A stretch of 64,000 bases of DNA from Rosa chinensis (GCF_002994745.2 NC_037090.1:27944501-28008500), one strand, 5' to 3'; shown: positions 21,358-34,390, counted from the stretch's first letter. Numbers and translations are program-made. The notes: generated from the sequence alone by a model not told the origin.

Positions 21358-22447
21358 TTGTTAATGAAGAATATTGACCCAAAGATCCAATGCAAGAGAT
21401 GTACGTAGGTTAGCTCGCTCATCTTTGATCTTTTTGTCCATGAGCTAATGTCGCCATTTGACTGATGAAGTGGACTACAGTTGTCCCAAGTTTTCATGTG
21501 TTGTGATTCTTAAGCTACAAGATAACATGACTCATTGATATCATTTGTGTATTAGTGCCTATAACTTAAACACCTTTATTATCAGTGATGTAAATGGTGA
21601 ATCATCTAAAATCTTATTGGAAATAGATAGCCAACTTTGCCCTTATTTGGTCAAATAATGGGCTAGCGTCACTTACTCCTAGTTATTATATGCATCAATA
21701 TTGTTTGTAACTTAATTACTTTTATTTTCTTTCGGTGTAAAGGTCTTATGTACAAAAAGTTGTTGGAACTACTAGTAGTGACTCCCACATATAAAATCTT
21801 TTTTATATGGAACATTTTATTCTTTAATAATAATCAATTGTTTATCTTGTTGGATGTGGGATCTAAGCTAGTGACTCTAGATGATATCTCTTTTCCAAAA
21901 AAAAAACTTCAATGGTTCAAGCAAGACTGACATTGCTAGTTGATATTCATGTGCATCCCAACCTAGCTATTGATGAGTGAGTTTCTATATAAGACTCTTC
22001 ACTAGTGAGATGTCGCCGATAAGGTCATTGTGGGATGTGATACAACATTTAAATGCTATAAAATTAAAATACAAAGTTATGCATATAAACACCCATGACC
22101 GTTTTAAAAGAATTATCAAGGAGAAACAAATAGTTATGCATATAAACACCCATGGCTGCATATAAACACAACCAAATTAATGATCGTTAAGTCATCCAAA
22201 ACTGCATTTACACGAACGGTTCAGGTTGGACAGATTCAGTTCGTTCGGTAAATTGCAGTTTTGGATGCCTTAACGATCATCAATTTGACTGAATATTTGT
22301 AGAGATGATCTACTCATACATACCTAAAAACTGAACGATTAAGATGTGAATATGTGATCGAAAAGTGGTCAAAATATGGAAATCTGTTCCTTAAGCTAAG
22401 TTAAGGACCTCCTTTAGCAGAGCAAGATTCTTTATGTATATATACAG
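21358..22447. other. Intergenic DNA with a partial MITE
   Basis: Nothing gene-like. From about 22160 to 22380 there is a partly palindromic stretch (AATGATCGTTAAG...CTTAACGATCATCAATTTG) that belongs to the same MITE superfamily as 13621-14039. Confidence 0.5.
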
Positions 22448-22841
22448 ATTCTATTTAGAGCGGAGTTCCGCTTTGAAATTAAAGTGTGAACTTCGAGTTT
22501 TGGGTCGTTTTTCGGTCGCATATCCACATCTTGACCGTTCAATTTTTAGGTACTAGTGTATAGATCATCTCTACAAATTTTCAGCCAAATTGATGATCGT
22601 TAAGGCATTGATAATTGCCTTAAAGCTAGTACGGTTCAGGTTGACAGATTTAATCCGTCGCTTGGTTTAAGTGAGTTAGATACCTTAACGATCATTAATT
22701 TGGCTGAAAATTTGCAGAGATGATCTATATACTAGTACCTAAAAACTGAACGGTCGAGATGTCAATATGCGACTGAAAAGCGACCAAAAACTCGAAGTTC
22801 ACACTTTAATTTCAAAGCGGAACTCCACTCTAGATAGAATT
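22448..22841. mobile_element. MITE with long terminal inverted repeats
   Basis: Left end ATTCTATTTAGAGCGGAGTT and right end, its near-complement, at 22800-22841. Inverted repeats extend inward for most of each half (GAAATTAAAGTGTGAACTTC, GACCGTTCA, ATGATCGTTAAGG), so the whole element folds on itself. The target duplication is obscured by the flanking repeat. Confidence 0.8.
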
Positions 22842-22863
22842 TGTATGTATGTGTGTGTATATA

Positions 22864-22899
<36 letters not shown>

Positions 22900-22908
22900 T
22901 GTATGTAT
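22842..22908 (+). repeat. GTAT/TA microsatellite
   Basis: TGTATGTATGTGTGTG, then TA dinucleotides, then about nine GTAT units. It directly follows the MITE end. Confidence 0.9.
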
Positions 22909-23580
22909 GATTTACCTTTCTGATTTAACAAATGAAGTTTTATTGACGTTGAATTTGCAGGGCCTATTCGACATAGTATCACTTACTAGTTCCTTTTTAA
23001 AAAAATACCGCAGGTATACGTATGACCCCAAACATCTCAATTAAACTAGCAAAAGCCAATCATCAAGTCTTGCAGGGATATTGATTGCAGCATCAAAAAT
23101 CCAGGTTTGCTGGCTGGCTTACTTCTGTTTGGATACAATTATATGTTGTAGATTATATATTATGGAATGAATTAAGACAAACTGTATATATACTTCTGGG
23201 TGCATGAGAGTACTTGGTGTAATGCATATGAGTTGCTGACCTTTATATTATCAAGCTTGATTGACCTGCAAGTAGTCCTCAACATAGATCCACATTCGAT
23301 CAATATATGTGCGATTTACTTTGTTCAAGAGGGTTGGGATGAGTGGACCGTGAGCATAGAGATTGAAAATGAGTGTGCATAATTTTTGAAACTGTTTGTA
23401 GATATGGTTCTTGTAGAAATTGATTCTCATTGATTTGTGCAATTACATTGTGTATAATATATAGGAGTATGTATTGACAATTTTACAAGAAGCAATGAAA
23501 CTACATTAACAACAATATCAAAACTGATGCACAAGATTATAGCTATATTATTAGCTATTCAATGGAGAAGATTGAATGTC
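22909..23580. other. No gene seen; probably includes the 3' LTR of the Copia remnant
   Basis: Short frames only. The interval adjoining 23581 lies beyond the purine tract of the minus-strand Copia element, so it should include its 3' LTR, but I could not define a TG...CA end. Confidence 0.4.
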
Positions 23581-23581
23581 T

Positions 23582-26345
23582 TTAATAGCCCCCCTCAAAC
23601 TTGGTGGTCCTAGACAGACAAGTTTGCCAGAAAGAAGAAGATGACAAGACTTGTGAAGTGGTTTGGTTTGGCTGATCCTTGGAAGGAATAAAGCAAACCC
23701 GGTGATTACCACGAGCAACCTTTTCACGAACATAGTGATAATCGAGCTCAATATGTTTAGTGCGGGCATGGAAAACAGGATTTGAAGCCATATAGGTGGT
23801 GCTGAGATTATCACAATGTAACAAAATTGGAAATTGAATGCAGGCACCAAGTTCATATAGGAGATAACCTAACCAAGTCGTTTCAGCACTAGCATGGGCA
23901 AGAGATCGATACTCAGATTCGGCACTTGAGCGGGCGATGGTAGGCTGCTTTTTAGAACACCAAGAGACAAGGTTGGAACCAAGGTACACAAGGTAACCAG
24001 ATGTTGAGCGACGAGTGTCTGGACAACCAGCCCAGCCAGCATTAGAGTAAGCTGAAAGATGAACCGGTTGAGGCTGGGGAGTAAATAGTAAACCATGACC
24101 AAGAGAGCCTTTGATGTAACAGAGGATGCATTTGACAGCTACAAGATGAGGGACACGTGGCTTGCTCATAAATTGTGAAACCAAGTTTACTGCAAAGGCT
24201 ATGTCTGGGCGGGTGATGGTGAGATACTGTAAGGACCCAACAAGTTCACGGAAGACTATAGGATTCTGAAGCACAACACCATCAGAGGAATTAAGAGCAG
24301 ACTTGGCTGACATGGGTGTACTCACTGGCTTGCTGAACAAGAGGTCATGTTTTGAAAGAAGATCATAGGCATATTTAATCTGATTAATATACAGGCCATG
24401 AGAGTGAGGAGTGACCTGCAAACCAAGAAAATAATGGAGAGGGCCTAGATCCTTGATGTCAAAACCGCGCCCAAGAGCATCAAGGAAATGTTGAAGCAGA
24501 AGATCATTGTTACCCGTAACCACAATATCATCAACATATAGCAGAAAATAAATTGTGTGTTGCCCATAACGATAAATGAACAAGGATGAATCAGCAATAC
24601 TCTGAATGAACCTGACAGATAAGAGAAAGGTATTCATGCGATGAAACCAGGCACGTGGTGCCTGTTTCAAGCCGTAGAGAGCTTTGTTGAGTTTGTAGAC
24701 ATGTGTGGGCAAGGACGGATCAACAAAGCCAGGCGGTTGAACCATATACACATCCTCCATAAGAATGCCATGAAGAAAGGCATTCTTGACATCTAATTGA
24801 TGAAGGGACCAACCCTGAGACACAGCAAGAGTAATCACAATACGAATAGTAGCAGGCTTAATTACAGGACTAAGGGTTTCATCATAATTGATACCTTGCT
24901 GTTGGTGGAAGCCTTTGGCAACGAGACGGGCCTTGTATCGCTCAATCGAGCCATCAGACTTCCGCTTCACCCGAAAGACCCATTTGCAACCTACTGTATT
25001 GTGTGTGGGGGAGGAAGGCACTAGAGTTCATGTGTTGTTCTTCAACAAGGCATTGATTTCCTCTGTCATTGCTGCACGCCATTTCGGTTTTTGAGAAGCT
25101 CTAGAGTAGCAGGTAGGTTCAACTATATCAACCAAAGTGAGGAGAGCCCGAGGAATAGGATATGGGACAGTGCCATCTATGCGTTCTCTGGGCTGGATAA
25201 TGCAGTTTCGAAGGCGAGTAACCATGGGATGAGGTGGAGGAAGAGCTGCGACTGGGGGGGGGGGAGCGTTGACCGGCGGTGAACAATGAACCGACGACGA
25301 AGCAGCGGGAACTGGCAGAGGAGCAGCGTGGAGGGGAGGATCTTCGGTCTGAGTAGGGTCAGAGGCTGGAGGATCTGCAGTCTGAGGTTGGTCAGAGGCC
25401 GGAGGATCAGCTGTCGGAGGTGGGTCAGAGGCCTGAGGAATGGGTGAACCGGCATCCGGTGCGGTGAGGGGAAAAGATGGCAGCACCGGCGCTGGTTGAC
25501 GCGGTCGACGGCGACTGTATTGGAGCAGTGGGGAGACGCGATCTTGCGCTGGAGGAGATGTGGGATCGGAATCGCCGGCGGTGGGAGGAAAAGAAAGAGT
25601 GCAGACTGGCGACAATGGGGATAACAGCGACGGAGGATTGGAGAGAGGAGAAGATGTCGATGTGGAATGAGGAGAGGATGGGTTTGAGGAAGACAGAGTG
25701 GGCTTAGCTAGGCCTGTGTCAGATGAGGATGATAATGGGCTCGGCTAGGCCTATGTCAGATGAGGATGATAACGGGCTCGGCAGGGGGGCCTGCGGAGGA
25801 ACAAGACTGGATAATGAGACAAACTCCAGTGGACCAATATTGGAATGGGACTGTACTTGTAATTCTTTAAAAGGAAAGTGATTTTTGTTAAATAAAACAT
25901 GTCTCGGGAAACATAGACTCGATTTGTGGTGGGATTGAGACAATGATAGCCCTTATGGTGAGGACTATAACCAATAAAGAAACACTCGACACTTCGACTA
26001 GAGAGTTTGTTGGAGACATACGAACCAAGATAGGGAAAACAAGAACAACCGAAGACACGAAAAGAAGAGTATGAGGGATGAGTACCATAAAGGCGATGAT
26101 GAGGTGTATTCCAATTAAGAACGGGGGTGGGAAGGAGGTTAATGATATAAACAGAGGTCAAAGCGGCTTCAACCCATAAATTATGAGGAACACCAGAAGT
26201 GAGAAGAAGAGTGCGGGTCATGGTGGCAATGTGACGATGTTTTCGTTTAGCAAGGCCATTTTGTTGTGGTGTATGGAGGCATGAAAATCATTGTTGGATA
26301 CCCAAAGATTGACAAAAACAAGAGAAATCATGATTAGGAAGGTAA
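23582..26345 (-). pseudogene. Copia pol remnant: integrase end, reverse transcriptase, RNase H
   Basis: Read on the minus strand from about 26290: integrase tail (HTPQQNG, then VPHNLWVEAALTSVYIINLL and FRVFGCSCFP at 26221-25751), a proline/serine-rich linker (25615-25028), then reverse transcriptase with GCKWVFRVKRKSDGSIERYK, QLDVKNAFLHG and LLYVDDIVVTG, and RNase H ending near KHIELDYHYVREKV. The catalytic YVDD is intact. A stop after NALLKNNT (Trp to stop, about 25027) and frame breaks around 25620-25750 disable it. gag, protease and the 5' LTR are missing. The purine tract GTTTGAGGGGGG lies at 23589-23600. The lineage looks like Ale/Retrofit-type Copia. Confidence 0.9.
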
Positions 26346-26540
26346 TAATGTCTCCTTCATTACAGTTACTCTGTCAAATTACTAATAGAACCTGACTTCA
26401 GCATCGGAAAGGCATAAACCGTTGGGTACGATTTATACCTAGGACATTGTGTGCTCTCCTTGACAGGATCCCAGAGTTCTCTTGGTACCCATTAGCTGGC
26501 ATAGCATTCTGTCTGACAACCCCTATGACGTGCACAAAAA
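26346..26540. other. Unassigned DNA at the truncated 5' end of the Copia remnant
   Basis: No domain, repeat end or gene is visible. It separates the truncated integrase from the tandem array. Confidence 0.4.
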
Positions 26541-29500
26541 CAGCTGCTATCATTTCTATTAAGAACGGTTTTTACAGCTACTGCTATCATTTCCATTAAG
26601 AACAGTTTTTAATTCATGAATATAAATGTTTCTTGGATTTCTAAATACGAACAACTGATGCACAAAAAACACTGAATGATCATTGCTTCAACAAAATTGA
26701 TAAATGTAGGCTTAAGGTGGACAGGTGGTCTCCCATGAGCAATCAACATATTTTTGATAGTGTAAATATTAATACAATGCGTAATATACTCATAGAACTA
26801 AATAATAGTTTGTTACTTTTCAGAAATTCATAAGTTTTTCCCTTCCAAACTAGAAATCATAAACATGTGGCCTACAAATTCATCACTTTCATATAACTAA
26901 TCATTGTCTTTATCTTTCGGACACGGAATTATCATTTGGTAGGACCACATGAGAGCATGTAAGGTGATCCGTTCAATTTTTTTAGGTATGTATGAGTAGA
27001 TCATCTCTGCAAATTTTCATCCAAATTGATAATCACTAAGACATTCAAAACTGCGATTTACAATTATAAACACGAACGATTCAAGTTGGGCAGATTCAGT
27101 TCATTCATTGATTTAATATAGTTAGATACCTTAACAATCATCAATTTGGCTGAAAATTTGCAAAATTACGTGATCTATACATTAGGACCACATTAGGGCA
27201 TGCACGGTGATGTAGTTGGTCTGCTACTAGCACCTGGCGAACTACAAGAGGCCGCTGCAGAAGAACCTGCTACATAAGAACCCAAGGCCATCAATTTGCA
27301 AGGACCAATTGAGAACATCCAAGATGATGAAGATAGAGAGATAAACAGGGAGCATTTCCATTAAGAACAGTTTTTGCGGCTGCTGCTATCATTTCTATTA
27401 AGAACGGTTTTTACTGCTATTGCTATCATTTCCATTAAGAACGGTTTTTTCTGCCATTACTATCATTTCTATTAAGAACAGTTTTTACAGCTACTACTAT
27501 CGTTTCCATTAAGAACAGTTTTTAATTCCTGAATATAACTATTACTTGGATTTCTAAATAAGAACAATGGATGCACAAAAAACACTGAATGATGATTGCT
27601 TCAACAAAACTAATAAATGTAGGCTTAAGGTGGACAGGTGGTCTCCCATGAGCAATCAACATATTTTTGATAGTGCAAATATTGACACAATGTGTAATAT
27701 ACTCACATAACTAAATAATAGTTTGTTACGTTTAAGAAATTCATGAATTTTTCCCTTTCAAACTAGAAATCATAAACATGTGGCCTACAAATTCATTACT
27801 TTCATACATCTAATCATTTAGGTATATATGATTAGATTATCTCTACAAATTTTCAGCCACATTGATAACCATTAAGATATTCAAAACTGCGATTTACAAT
27901 TATAAACATGAACGGTTCAGGTTGGGCAGATTCGGTTCATTCATTGATTTAATCTAGTTAGATACCGTAACATCAATTTGGCTGAAAATTTGTAGAAGTA
28001 CCTGATCTATACATTAGGACCACATTAGGGCATGCACGGTGATGTAGTTGGTCTGCTACTAGCACCTGGCGAACTACAAGAGGCCGCTGCAGAAGAACCT
28101 GCTACACAAGAACCCGAGGCCATCAATTTGCAAGGACCAATTGAGAACATCCAAGATGATGAAGATAGAGAGACAAACAGGTAGCATTTCCATTAAGAAC
28201 AGTTTTTGCGGCTGCTGCTATCATTTCTATTAAGAACGGTTTTTACTGCTATTGCTATCATTTCCATTAAGAATGGTTTTTACTGGTGCTACTATCATTT
28301 CTATTAAGAACGGTTTTTACTGCTACTGCTATCATTTCCATTAAGAACAGTTTTTAATTCCCGAATATAACTGTTGCTTGGATTTCTAAATAAGAACAAT
28401 GGATGCACAAAAAATACTGAATGATCATTGCTGCAACAAAACTTATAAATGTAGGCTTAATGTGGATATGTGGTCTCCCATGAGCAATCAATATATTTTT
28501 GATAGTGCAAATATTGATACAATGTGTAATATACTCACATAACTAAATAATAGTTTGTTACTTTTAAGAAATTCATGAATTTTTCCCTTTCAAACTAGAA
28601 ATCATAAACCTGTGGCCTACAAATTCATTACTTTCATACAACTAATCATTGTCTTTACTTTCAGACACGGAATTATCCATTTGGTAGGACCACATGAGGG
28701 CATGCAAGATGATCCGTTCAATTTTTAGGTATGTATGAGTAGATCATCTCTGCAAATTTTCATCCAAATTAATAATCATTAAGGCATTCAAAACTGCGAT
28801 TTACAATTATGAACACGAACGGTTCAGGTTGGGCAGATTCGGTTCGTTCATCGATTTAATCTAGTTAGATACCTTAACAATCATCAAATTGGCTAAAAAT
28901 TTGCAAAAGTCATCTATACATTAAGACCACATGAGGGCAGACACGGTAATGTAGTTGGCCTGCGGCCAGCAGCTGGCGAACCACAAGAGGGCGCTGCACA
29001 AGAACCTGAGGCTATCAATTTGCAAGAACCAATTGAGAACATCCAAGATGATGAAGATAGATAGACATCAAGTTGGCATTTGTACCCATTGGGTAATACT
29101 CGATGGGTAATGCCCACCCAATAATAGTTTGCAGGTAATACCCAATGGATAATACCTATCAAATAATTCGCAGGTATGGGTATTTACCCAACCCATTTCT
29201 AAACGGGTAAACTCATACCCATCCATTTACTCGTTTTCAGGTATAGCTAATTAAAGGCTGGGATTTTTTTTTTTTTTGGTAGTACCCTCCGACGCGGCTT
29301 CAGTCACCACAACAACACCGTTTGCAACGGCGATAAGGACTACTCATCCTCTCCCTTATTCCATGGCTCGATCAGTTGAGACAACAATGCCTCGATGAGC
29401 TCCAACGCAAGGTCTAACACTCCGACATCTCCATCGTGTAAAATCCAAATCCATGACAGAATTGATTTTTTCTTTCTTTTTCTGATTAATATTGTGTTTG

Positions 29501-30400
29501 CGGTTGAAATCCCGTAGATCTTTGCAATTGAAGGTGGAGAGGTTAAAAGAAGTGCTCAAAAAATCGGATTTGGATAAGTGAGAAGAGGAACAAGAGATCA
29601 AAGACAAATCCATCTCACCGGAAAATGTTGCCGAGAAACATGTTTCCGAGCATAATGATGGCCAGTCTTTCGACTAATCTAACACCACAGGTCCGAAACC
29701 TGAGGTTCCCGAAACCAGAGTCGACGTGGCGGAGAAAATGTGGAACCGGTCAAAACGGCTGTCGGGGAGAGAAGAGGGTATTGGGTACCGAGTATTGGAG
29801 ATCGTGGGTAAGTGAATGGGTTTGGGTATTGGGTACAATTTTAGTACCCGCGGGTAATTCCCATACCCACCTGTTTTTATATGGGTATTTTATAAAGTAC
29901 CCGTACCCACCCAAAATTCATAAATGGGTTACCCATACCCGTAAAAAAATACCCGAAAGGAATACCCATGGGTTAAAATGCTATCTCTAGATAGACAAAC
30001 AACTAGCATTTTCATTAAGAATAGTTTTTGCTGCTGCTGCTATCATTTCTATTAAGAACTGTCTTTACTGCTACTGCTATCATTTTCATTAAGAACAGTT
30101 TTTACTGCTGCTGCTATCATTTCTATTAAGAACGATTTTTATTGCTACTGCTATCATTTCCATTAAGAATGATTTTTATTGCTACTACTGTCATTTCCAT
30201 TAAGAACAGTTTTTAATTCTTGAATATAAGTGTTGCTTGGATTTCTGAATATGAACAGTGGATGCACAAAAAACACTGAATGGTCATTGCTTCAACAAAA
30301 CTGATAAATGTAGGCTTAATGCGGACAGGTGGTCTCCCATGAGTAATCAACATATTTTTGATAATGCAAATATTGATACAATTTGTAATATACTCACAAA
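26541..30400 (+). repeat. Tandem array of roughly 0.83-0.9 kb units with an internal 37-bp minisatellite
   Basis: Units start near 26541, 27352, 28183 and 30003 (the last partial). Each has a minisatellite block of 37-bp units (core CATTTCCATTAAGAACGG TTTTTACTGC) at 26541-26612, 27352-27522, 28184-28353 and 30003-30213. Next come a stretch with GGATGCACAAAAAACACTGA, a MITE-like palindromic segment, and a short reading frame (EAINLQGPIENIQDDEDRE). The third unit is enlarged by the hAT-type insertion at 29068-29989. No function is evident. Confidence 0.85.
29068..29989. mobile_element. Non-autonomous hAT-type element (922 bp)
   Basis: The 8-bp direct repeat GATAGACA (29060-29067 and 29990-29997) flanks an insert whose imperfect terminal inverted repeats read TCAAGTTGGCATTTGTACCC and TAGAGATAGCATTTTAACCC. 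Many GGGTA/TACCC subterminal repeats crowd both ends, as in hAT elements. The centre has no transposase; short frames at 29356 and 29625 are not recognised. The uninterrupted sister units of the array confirm the insertion site. Confidence 0.85.
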
Positions 30401-30402
30401 AC

Positions 30403-30404
<2 letters not shown>

Positions 30405-30440
<36 letters not shown>
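30405..30440 (+). repeat. TA microsatellite
   Basis: AAATATATATAT... of about 17 TA units at the end of the partial tandem unit. Confidence 0.9.
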
Positions 30441-30441
<1 letters not shown>

Positions 30442-30775
30442 CACTAAGGGATCTCTTGTGGAATCTACTTTTCGATCGTATTTTGGCATTTTGATCGTTT
30501 AGTTTTTAGGTCATAATGTATAGATTTTATGCAAATTTTCAGCCAACTTGATGATCGTTAAAGTATTGAACTAGATTAAATCAATGGACAAACTAAATTT
30601 GTCCAACCTAAACCGTTCGTGTTCATAATTGTAAATCGCAGTTATGAATGCCTTAATGATTATCAATTTGGCTAAAAATTTACAAGGATGATTTCCTCAT
30701 ATCTATCTAAAAACTGAACAGTTAAAATGTGAATATGTGATTGAAAAGTTGGTCTAATGAGTGATCCCTTAAAAT
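30441..30775. mobile_element. MITE-like inverted-repeat element
   Basis: Starts near AAGGGATCTCTTGTGG and ends near GAGTGATCCCTT, with the family core (GATCGTTTAGTTTTTAGG, ATGATCGTTAAAG, and their complements). Ends are not exactly determined. Confidence 0.6.
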
Positions 30776-31235
30776 GGCCAAAAAAAATGAATATTCACAC
30801 ATCTCATTCTACTTTATACACAACTTCGGATCCAATTAACAACAATAAGGATAACTGTGGGGGAGAGGCTAGCGATTCTTTTAAATTTATTTTATCTATC
30901 TAATTTTTTTTTTTTTATGTTTATACATATATAGGTCATTTTGCTCAAATGAACATGTGAACAAATGATCTCTATCAAAACAACTAGACTGAAGAAAACA
31001 AATGAACTAGTTTAATTTATTGTCCATTTACCCTAATTCTAGGGATTTTTTTTTCTCACTTACCCTATTAAGTTTTTTAATTCCCCCACTCTAATAAGGT
31101 CTTCCCTAATACCCAATTATATATATATTTTTGTTTTTTGTTTATTTTTGAGACTATTTTACTCTCATCCTTTTGTTACCTGAATGGATATCTTGCATCT
31201 TGGGGAAAACCAGCACCTAATTAACAAGGACGTGC
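30776..31235. other. AT-rich DNA, no gene seen
   Basis: T-tracts near 30906 and 31049. A related segment with the same wording in inverted orientation (AGTGGGG, GGTAAATGGACA) lies at 32600-32760, so the two may be the flanks or LTR remains of the Copia fragment between them. Confidence 0.45.
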
Positions 31236-32157
31236 TATAGCTCATTTAGTCCAAAATCCTTATTACTATGGTGTGGAGGGGCGAGATCACACAACAACTG
31301 CTGGTAATCCTTTCGTATACATTGTTGGACGTGGTAAGATTGGTGTTGCTTTACATATTTCTAATTTTGTTGGGGAAGATACCTGGATCATTGATTCTGG
31401 GGCATCGGACCATATGACTTATGATAAATCCTATTTTATCCACTTGTCACCACCACCTGTGTCTAAAGTTACCAATGCAAATGGTGAAGCCTTCCCTGTG
31501 TTAGGAACTGGTTCAGTTAGACTTACACCTACATTAGAATTCCATAATGTCTTATATGTTCTTGCTTTATCTTACCATTTGATATCTGTACCATAATTAA
31601 ATGCTGAAGCTAAGTGCTCTGTGACCTTTTTCCCCATGTATGTTATGTTTAAGGATCTTCTTACCAGGGAGACTATTGGTCGGGGAGATTTGAGGGGGAG
31701 GTTGTTCCATCTGGACTAGATGTATGCAGGGGAGAAACCAGGGAAGATGGCCCCAATCGCTTTGATTTTGAGTTCTGAGCAGTTGAGTGAGCTGTGGTTA
31801 TGACATCGTCGCTTAGGACATCCTTCATTTAGTAACATGAAAAGTCTATGCCTTCTTTGTTTTTGGGCATTAATTATTCTTCTCTTAGATGTGAAACTTG
31901 TGTCTTAGCCAAGAGCTATCATGTTAGTTATCCTTTAAGTACTTTTAATAAAAGTACTAACCCTTTTGAGTTGATTCATTCAGATGTTTGGGGACCTTCC
32001 CGTGATCCTACTCCTACTGGCATGTGTTGGTTTGTTTTATTAATTGATGATTGTACTAGAGTTTCTTGGGTGGTTTTACTTAAGTCTAAATCTGTTGTCT
32101 TCTCAGCTTTCCAAGCCTTTCAAGCCATGATTCAAACTCAATACAATGGTCAAATTA

Positions 32158-32177
32158 GGGGGGGGGGGGGGGGGGGG
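32158..32177 (+). repeat. G homopolymer (20 nt) within the integrase coding text
   Basis: The run replaces codons expected between QTQYNGQIR and the distal integrase segment, and shifts the frame. Confidence 0.85.
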
Positions 32178-32559
32178 AGTACATGAGTCATGAGTTTCAG
32201 GATTATCTCCAGACACAAGGCATTGTCCACCAAACAACTTGCCCACAAACACCTGAGCAAAATGGTGTGTCTGAGCGTAAAAACCGTCAACTCCTGGATG
32301 TTGCCCGCTCCATCCTCTTTAGTGCACATGTGCCCAAGTACTTGTGGAGAGAAGCTGTTCTCATTGCTTCTCATCTTATCAATCGTATGCCTTCTACTGT
32401 CCTTCAGGGCCAAATCCCATTTGAGGTACTCTCCACACATGTCTCCCTTCCTTCTTTTCATAACCTACCTGCTAGAGTCTTTGGGTGTGTAGCCTTTGTT
32501 CATGTACCCAAGAACCAACGCTCTAAGTTGGAGGCTCGTGCCTTAAAATGTGTCTCCTG

Positions 32560-32562
<3 letters not shown>

Positions 32563-32593
<31 letters not shown>
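32563..32593 (+). repeat. CT microsatellite
   Basis: About 15 CT units marking the truncation point of the Copia integrase frame. Confidence 0.9.
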
Positions 32594-32594
<1 letters not shown>

Positions 32595-32795
32595 AGTAAC
32601 AAATGGGTGAGGGTAAAATAGTCTAAAAAATAAAAAATAATTAACGAGGTATTAGGGAAGACTTCCTCAGAGTGGTTTTGGGTAAGGAGGAATTAAAAAA
32701 ACTTAATGAGGTAAGTGGGGAAAAAACCCCTAGAAATGGGTAAATGGACAAAATTAGGTAAACAAGCACTGTTTATTTCTCCTCCCATGATACCT

Positions 32796-33150
32796 GTATA
32801 ATGGCAATAGTTTCAAATTTGAAATACGCAGCCCACAGCAAAATTAATTTTCCCCTTTTCCTTAAAAGCCCTAAGCAAAACAAACCGTCTGTGAAAAAGA
32901 GCGAAAAGTTTTCCCACTCCCAAACATACCTGACCTTTCAATTCACTCTCAGACTCGCCCCAATCACCAACCCCCTTGGATCAAACCCTTAGGGTTTCAA
33001 TTTTTCTCATTCCTTCTTTCAATTTCAACCTTTTCCACCGGTCTAGGGTTTCCGAAATCAGAACCGGCAAGAATGGATCCGCTTCCGCAAGAAGTCAACG
33101 ATTACATCAGAGAGTTGATTGACCACACCCTCGGCCTCAGTTGAATCAGC
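32796..33150 (+). pseudogene. Duplicated promoter and 5' end of the coiled-coil protein gene
   Basis: Co-linear with about 35305-35650: shared leader text (GAGCGAAAAGTTTTCCCACT, CACCAACCCCCTTGGATC) and the first 25 codons or so, beginning ATGGATCC at 33072. Homology stops after CCTCGGCCTC, where the copy runs into unrelated DNA with a stop. An indel and substitutions distinguish the copies. It could still act as a promoter. Confidence 0.85.
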
Positions 33151-33746
33151 AAAAGCAAAAGCAAGGTTTGGTAGTAACGAAATCAGCTGAACATGCAAGG
33201 TAAGGCAAGCAAGAAAGTACAGTTTAGAATCACAAGTTGAACGTCGATCATGGCTTTTTTCTTTTTCTTTTTGTGTGTGTACAAGCTATGTTACAGATCA
33301 GGGCCTTCTTTATAATGCCAGTTGCAAGATTTTTCCTTGCACATTCCATTTACAAGAGTCGCTATTAGAGTCAAGATGCTTGCTTCTTTTCTGCATGATT
33401 TATTGCCTGTTATTTTCAAGTACTTCAGACTGGACTTTTCAACCTGCAATTCTCTTTCCAAGTGTAAAGTAAGTGGAAGAAGACTTGAACACTTGACTTT
33501 ATCCCATTTCTACTTGAACACTTGACACTATCCCATTTCTACTCGAACAATGTATGGTTCATCTTTTTTGTTTAATTGAATTAATGCATTGTTTTTTTTT
33601 TTTTTGCCGAAAATAAATCGAAATACAGACCCACAAGGTGAACGTTACATCTTATGACATATATAGTCATCCTTGGTGTACCGGGGAGGCGGGGAGTAAT
33701 TCTTTAGAAGGTACTAATCTCAGATCAGTCAAGACTGAAAAGGCAT

Positions 33747-34390
33747 CCCAATAATTAAGTTACAAAGGTATGAATGTAATTATATCAAGTTGCAGATCGA
33801 TACCTTTGTTGAAGATGATCAAGACAATTCCTACAATCAAATCGTCATCTAATTTTGAATTTCAGCTCCACAAAGTTCTTAATAATACAAATTTGGTGTT
33901 GTGGCGGTGTTGACAATGAACTATTCTTCTTAGTTCCATGACTTATCCAATTCCATAACTTCTATGAATTATACGAATCAAGGGTGAATTTGTAATTTTG
34001 TGTCCAAACACATGAATAAAGGTCAGAAACGAATGATGTGCACAGTGAGCCCATATGGTGAGTTGGTGACCAAAACCCGAAAACTTCAAATCTCAAAACT
34101 TTAACAAAAATTGAAATTCAAGTATACAAATTGTAGAGCTCTATCTCATTTTTCATCACTGGTGATCAGAATCACCCAAAAATGTAGAAAATCTATCGGA
34201 AACACCTAAATCTTTGTCTTCTTCATTTTGCTACTGTGGAAGCTTGGTTGGACAACCAGGGTCCATAGTTAGATTCAAGCTATCAATGTGGTTCAAAAGC
34301 TACTGGCTCAACACTCGGAGGTGGCCGAACGTTAGAGAATCTGTCAGTTCATTATCACAAGCAAAGAGATGGGTCCAAGAGCTGTACAAA
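33747..34390 (+). repeat. Tandem duplication, copy 1
   Basis: Shares AATGTAATTATATCAAGTT, GTTGAAGATGATCAA, TCCATGACTTATCCAATTCC and the GCTCAACACTCGGAG-like 3' part with 34490-35133, with many substitutions. It is noncoding in both copies. The preceding 33150-33746 shows no gene. Confidence 0.75.

Larger units (their letters stand above)
31236..32595 (+). pseudogene. Copia fragment: protease, GAG-pre-integrase and integrase
   Basis: Protease with DTWIIDSGASDHMTYD (about 31380-31425), the GAG-pre-integrase region with stops and shifts (31600-31850), then integrase SDVWGPSRDPTPTGMCWFV and DCTRVSWV, interrupted by a G20 tract at 32158-32177, and the distal integrase CPQTPEQNGVSERKNRQLLD. The coding text ends in a CT microsatellite (32563-32593). 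No reverse transcriptase follows. It is disabled by several breaks. Confidence 0.85.

Noticed and set aside
26541..30213. Regularly spaced repeats that could suggest a CRISPR array
   Set aside because: The 37-bp units are contiguous minisatellite copies without spacers, in a plant nuclear context. The same holds for the 48-bp units at 41530-41866.
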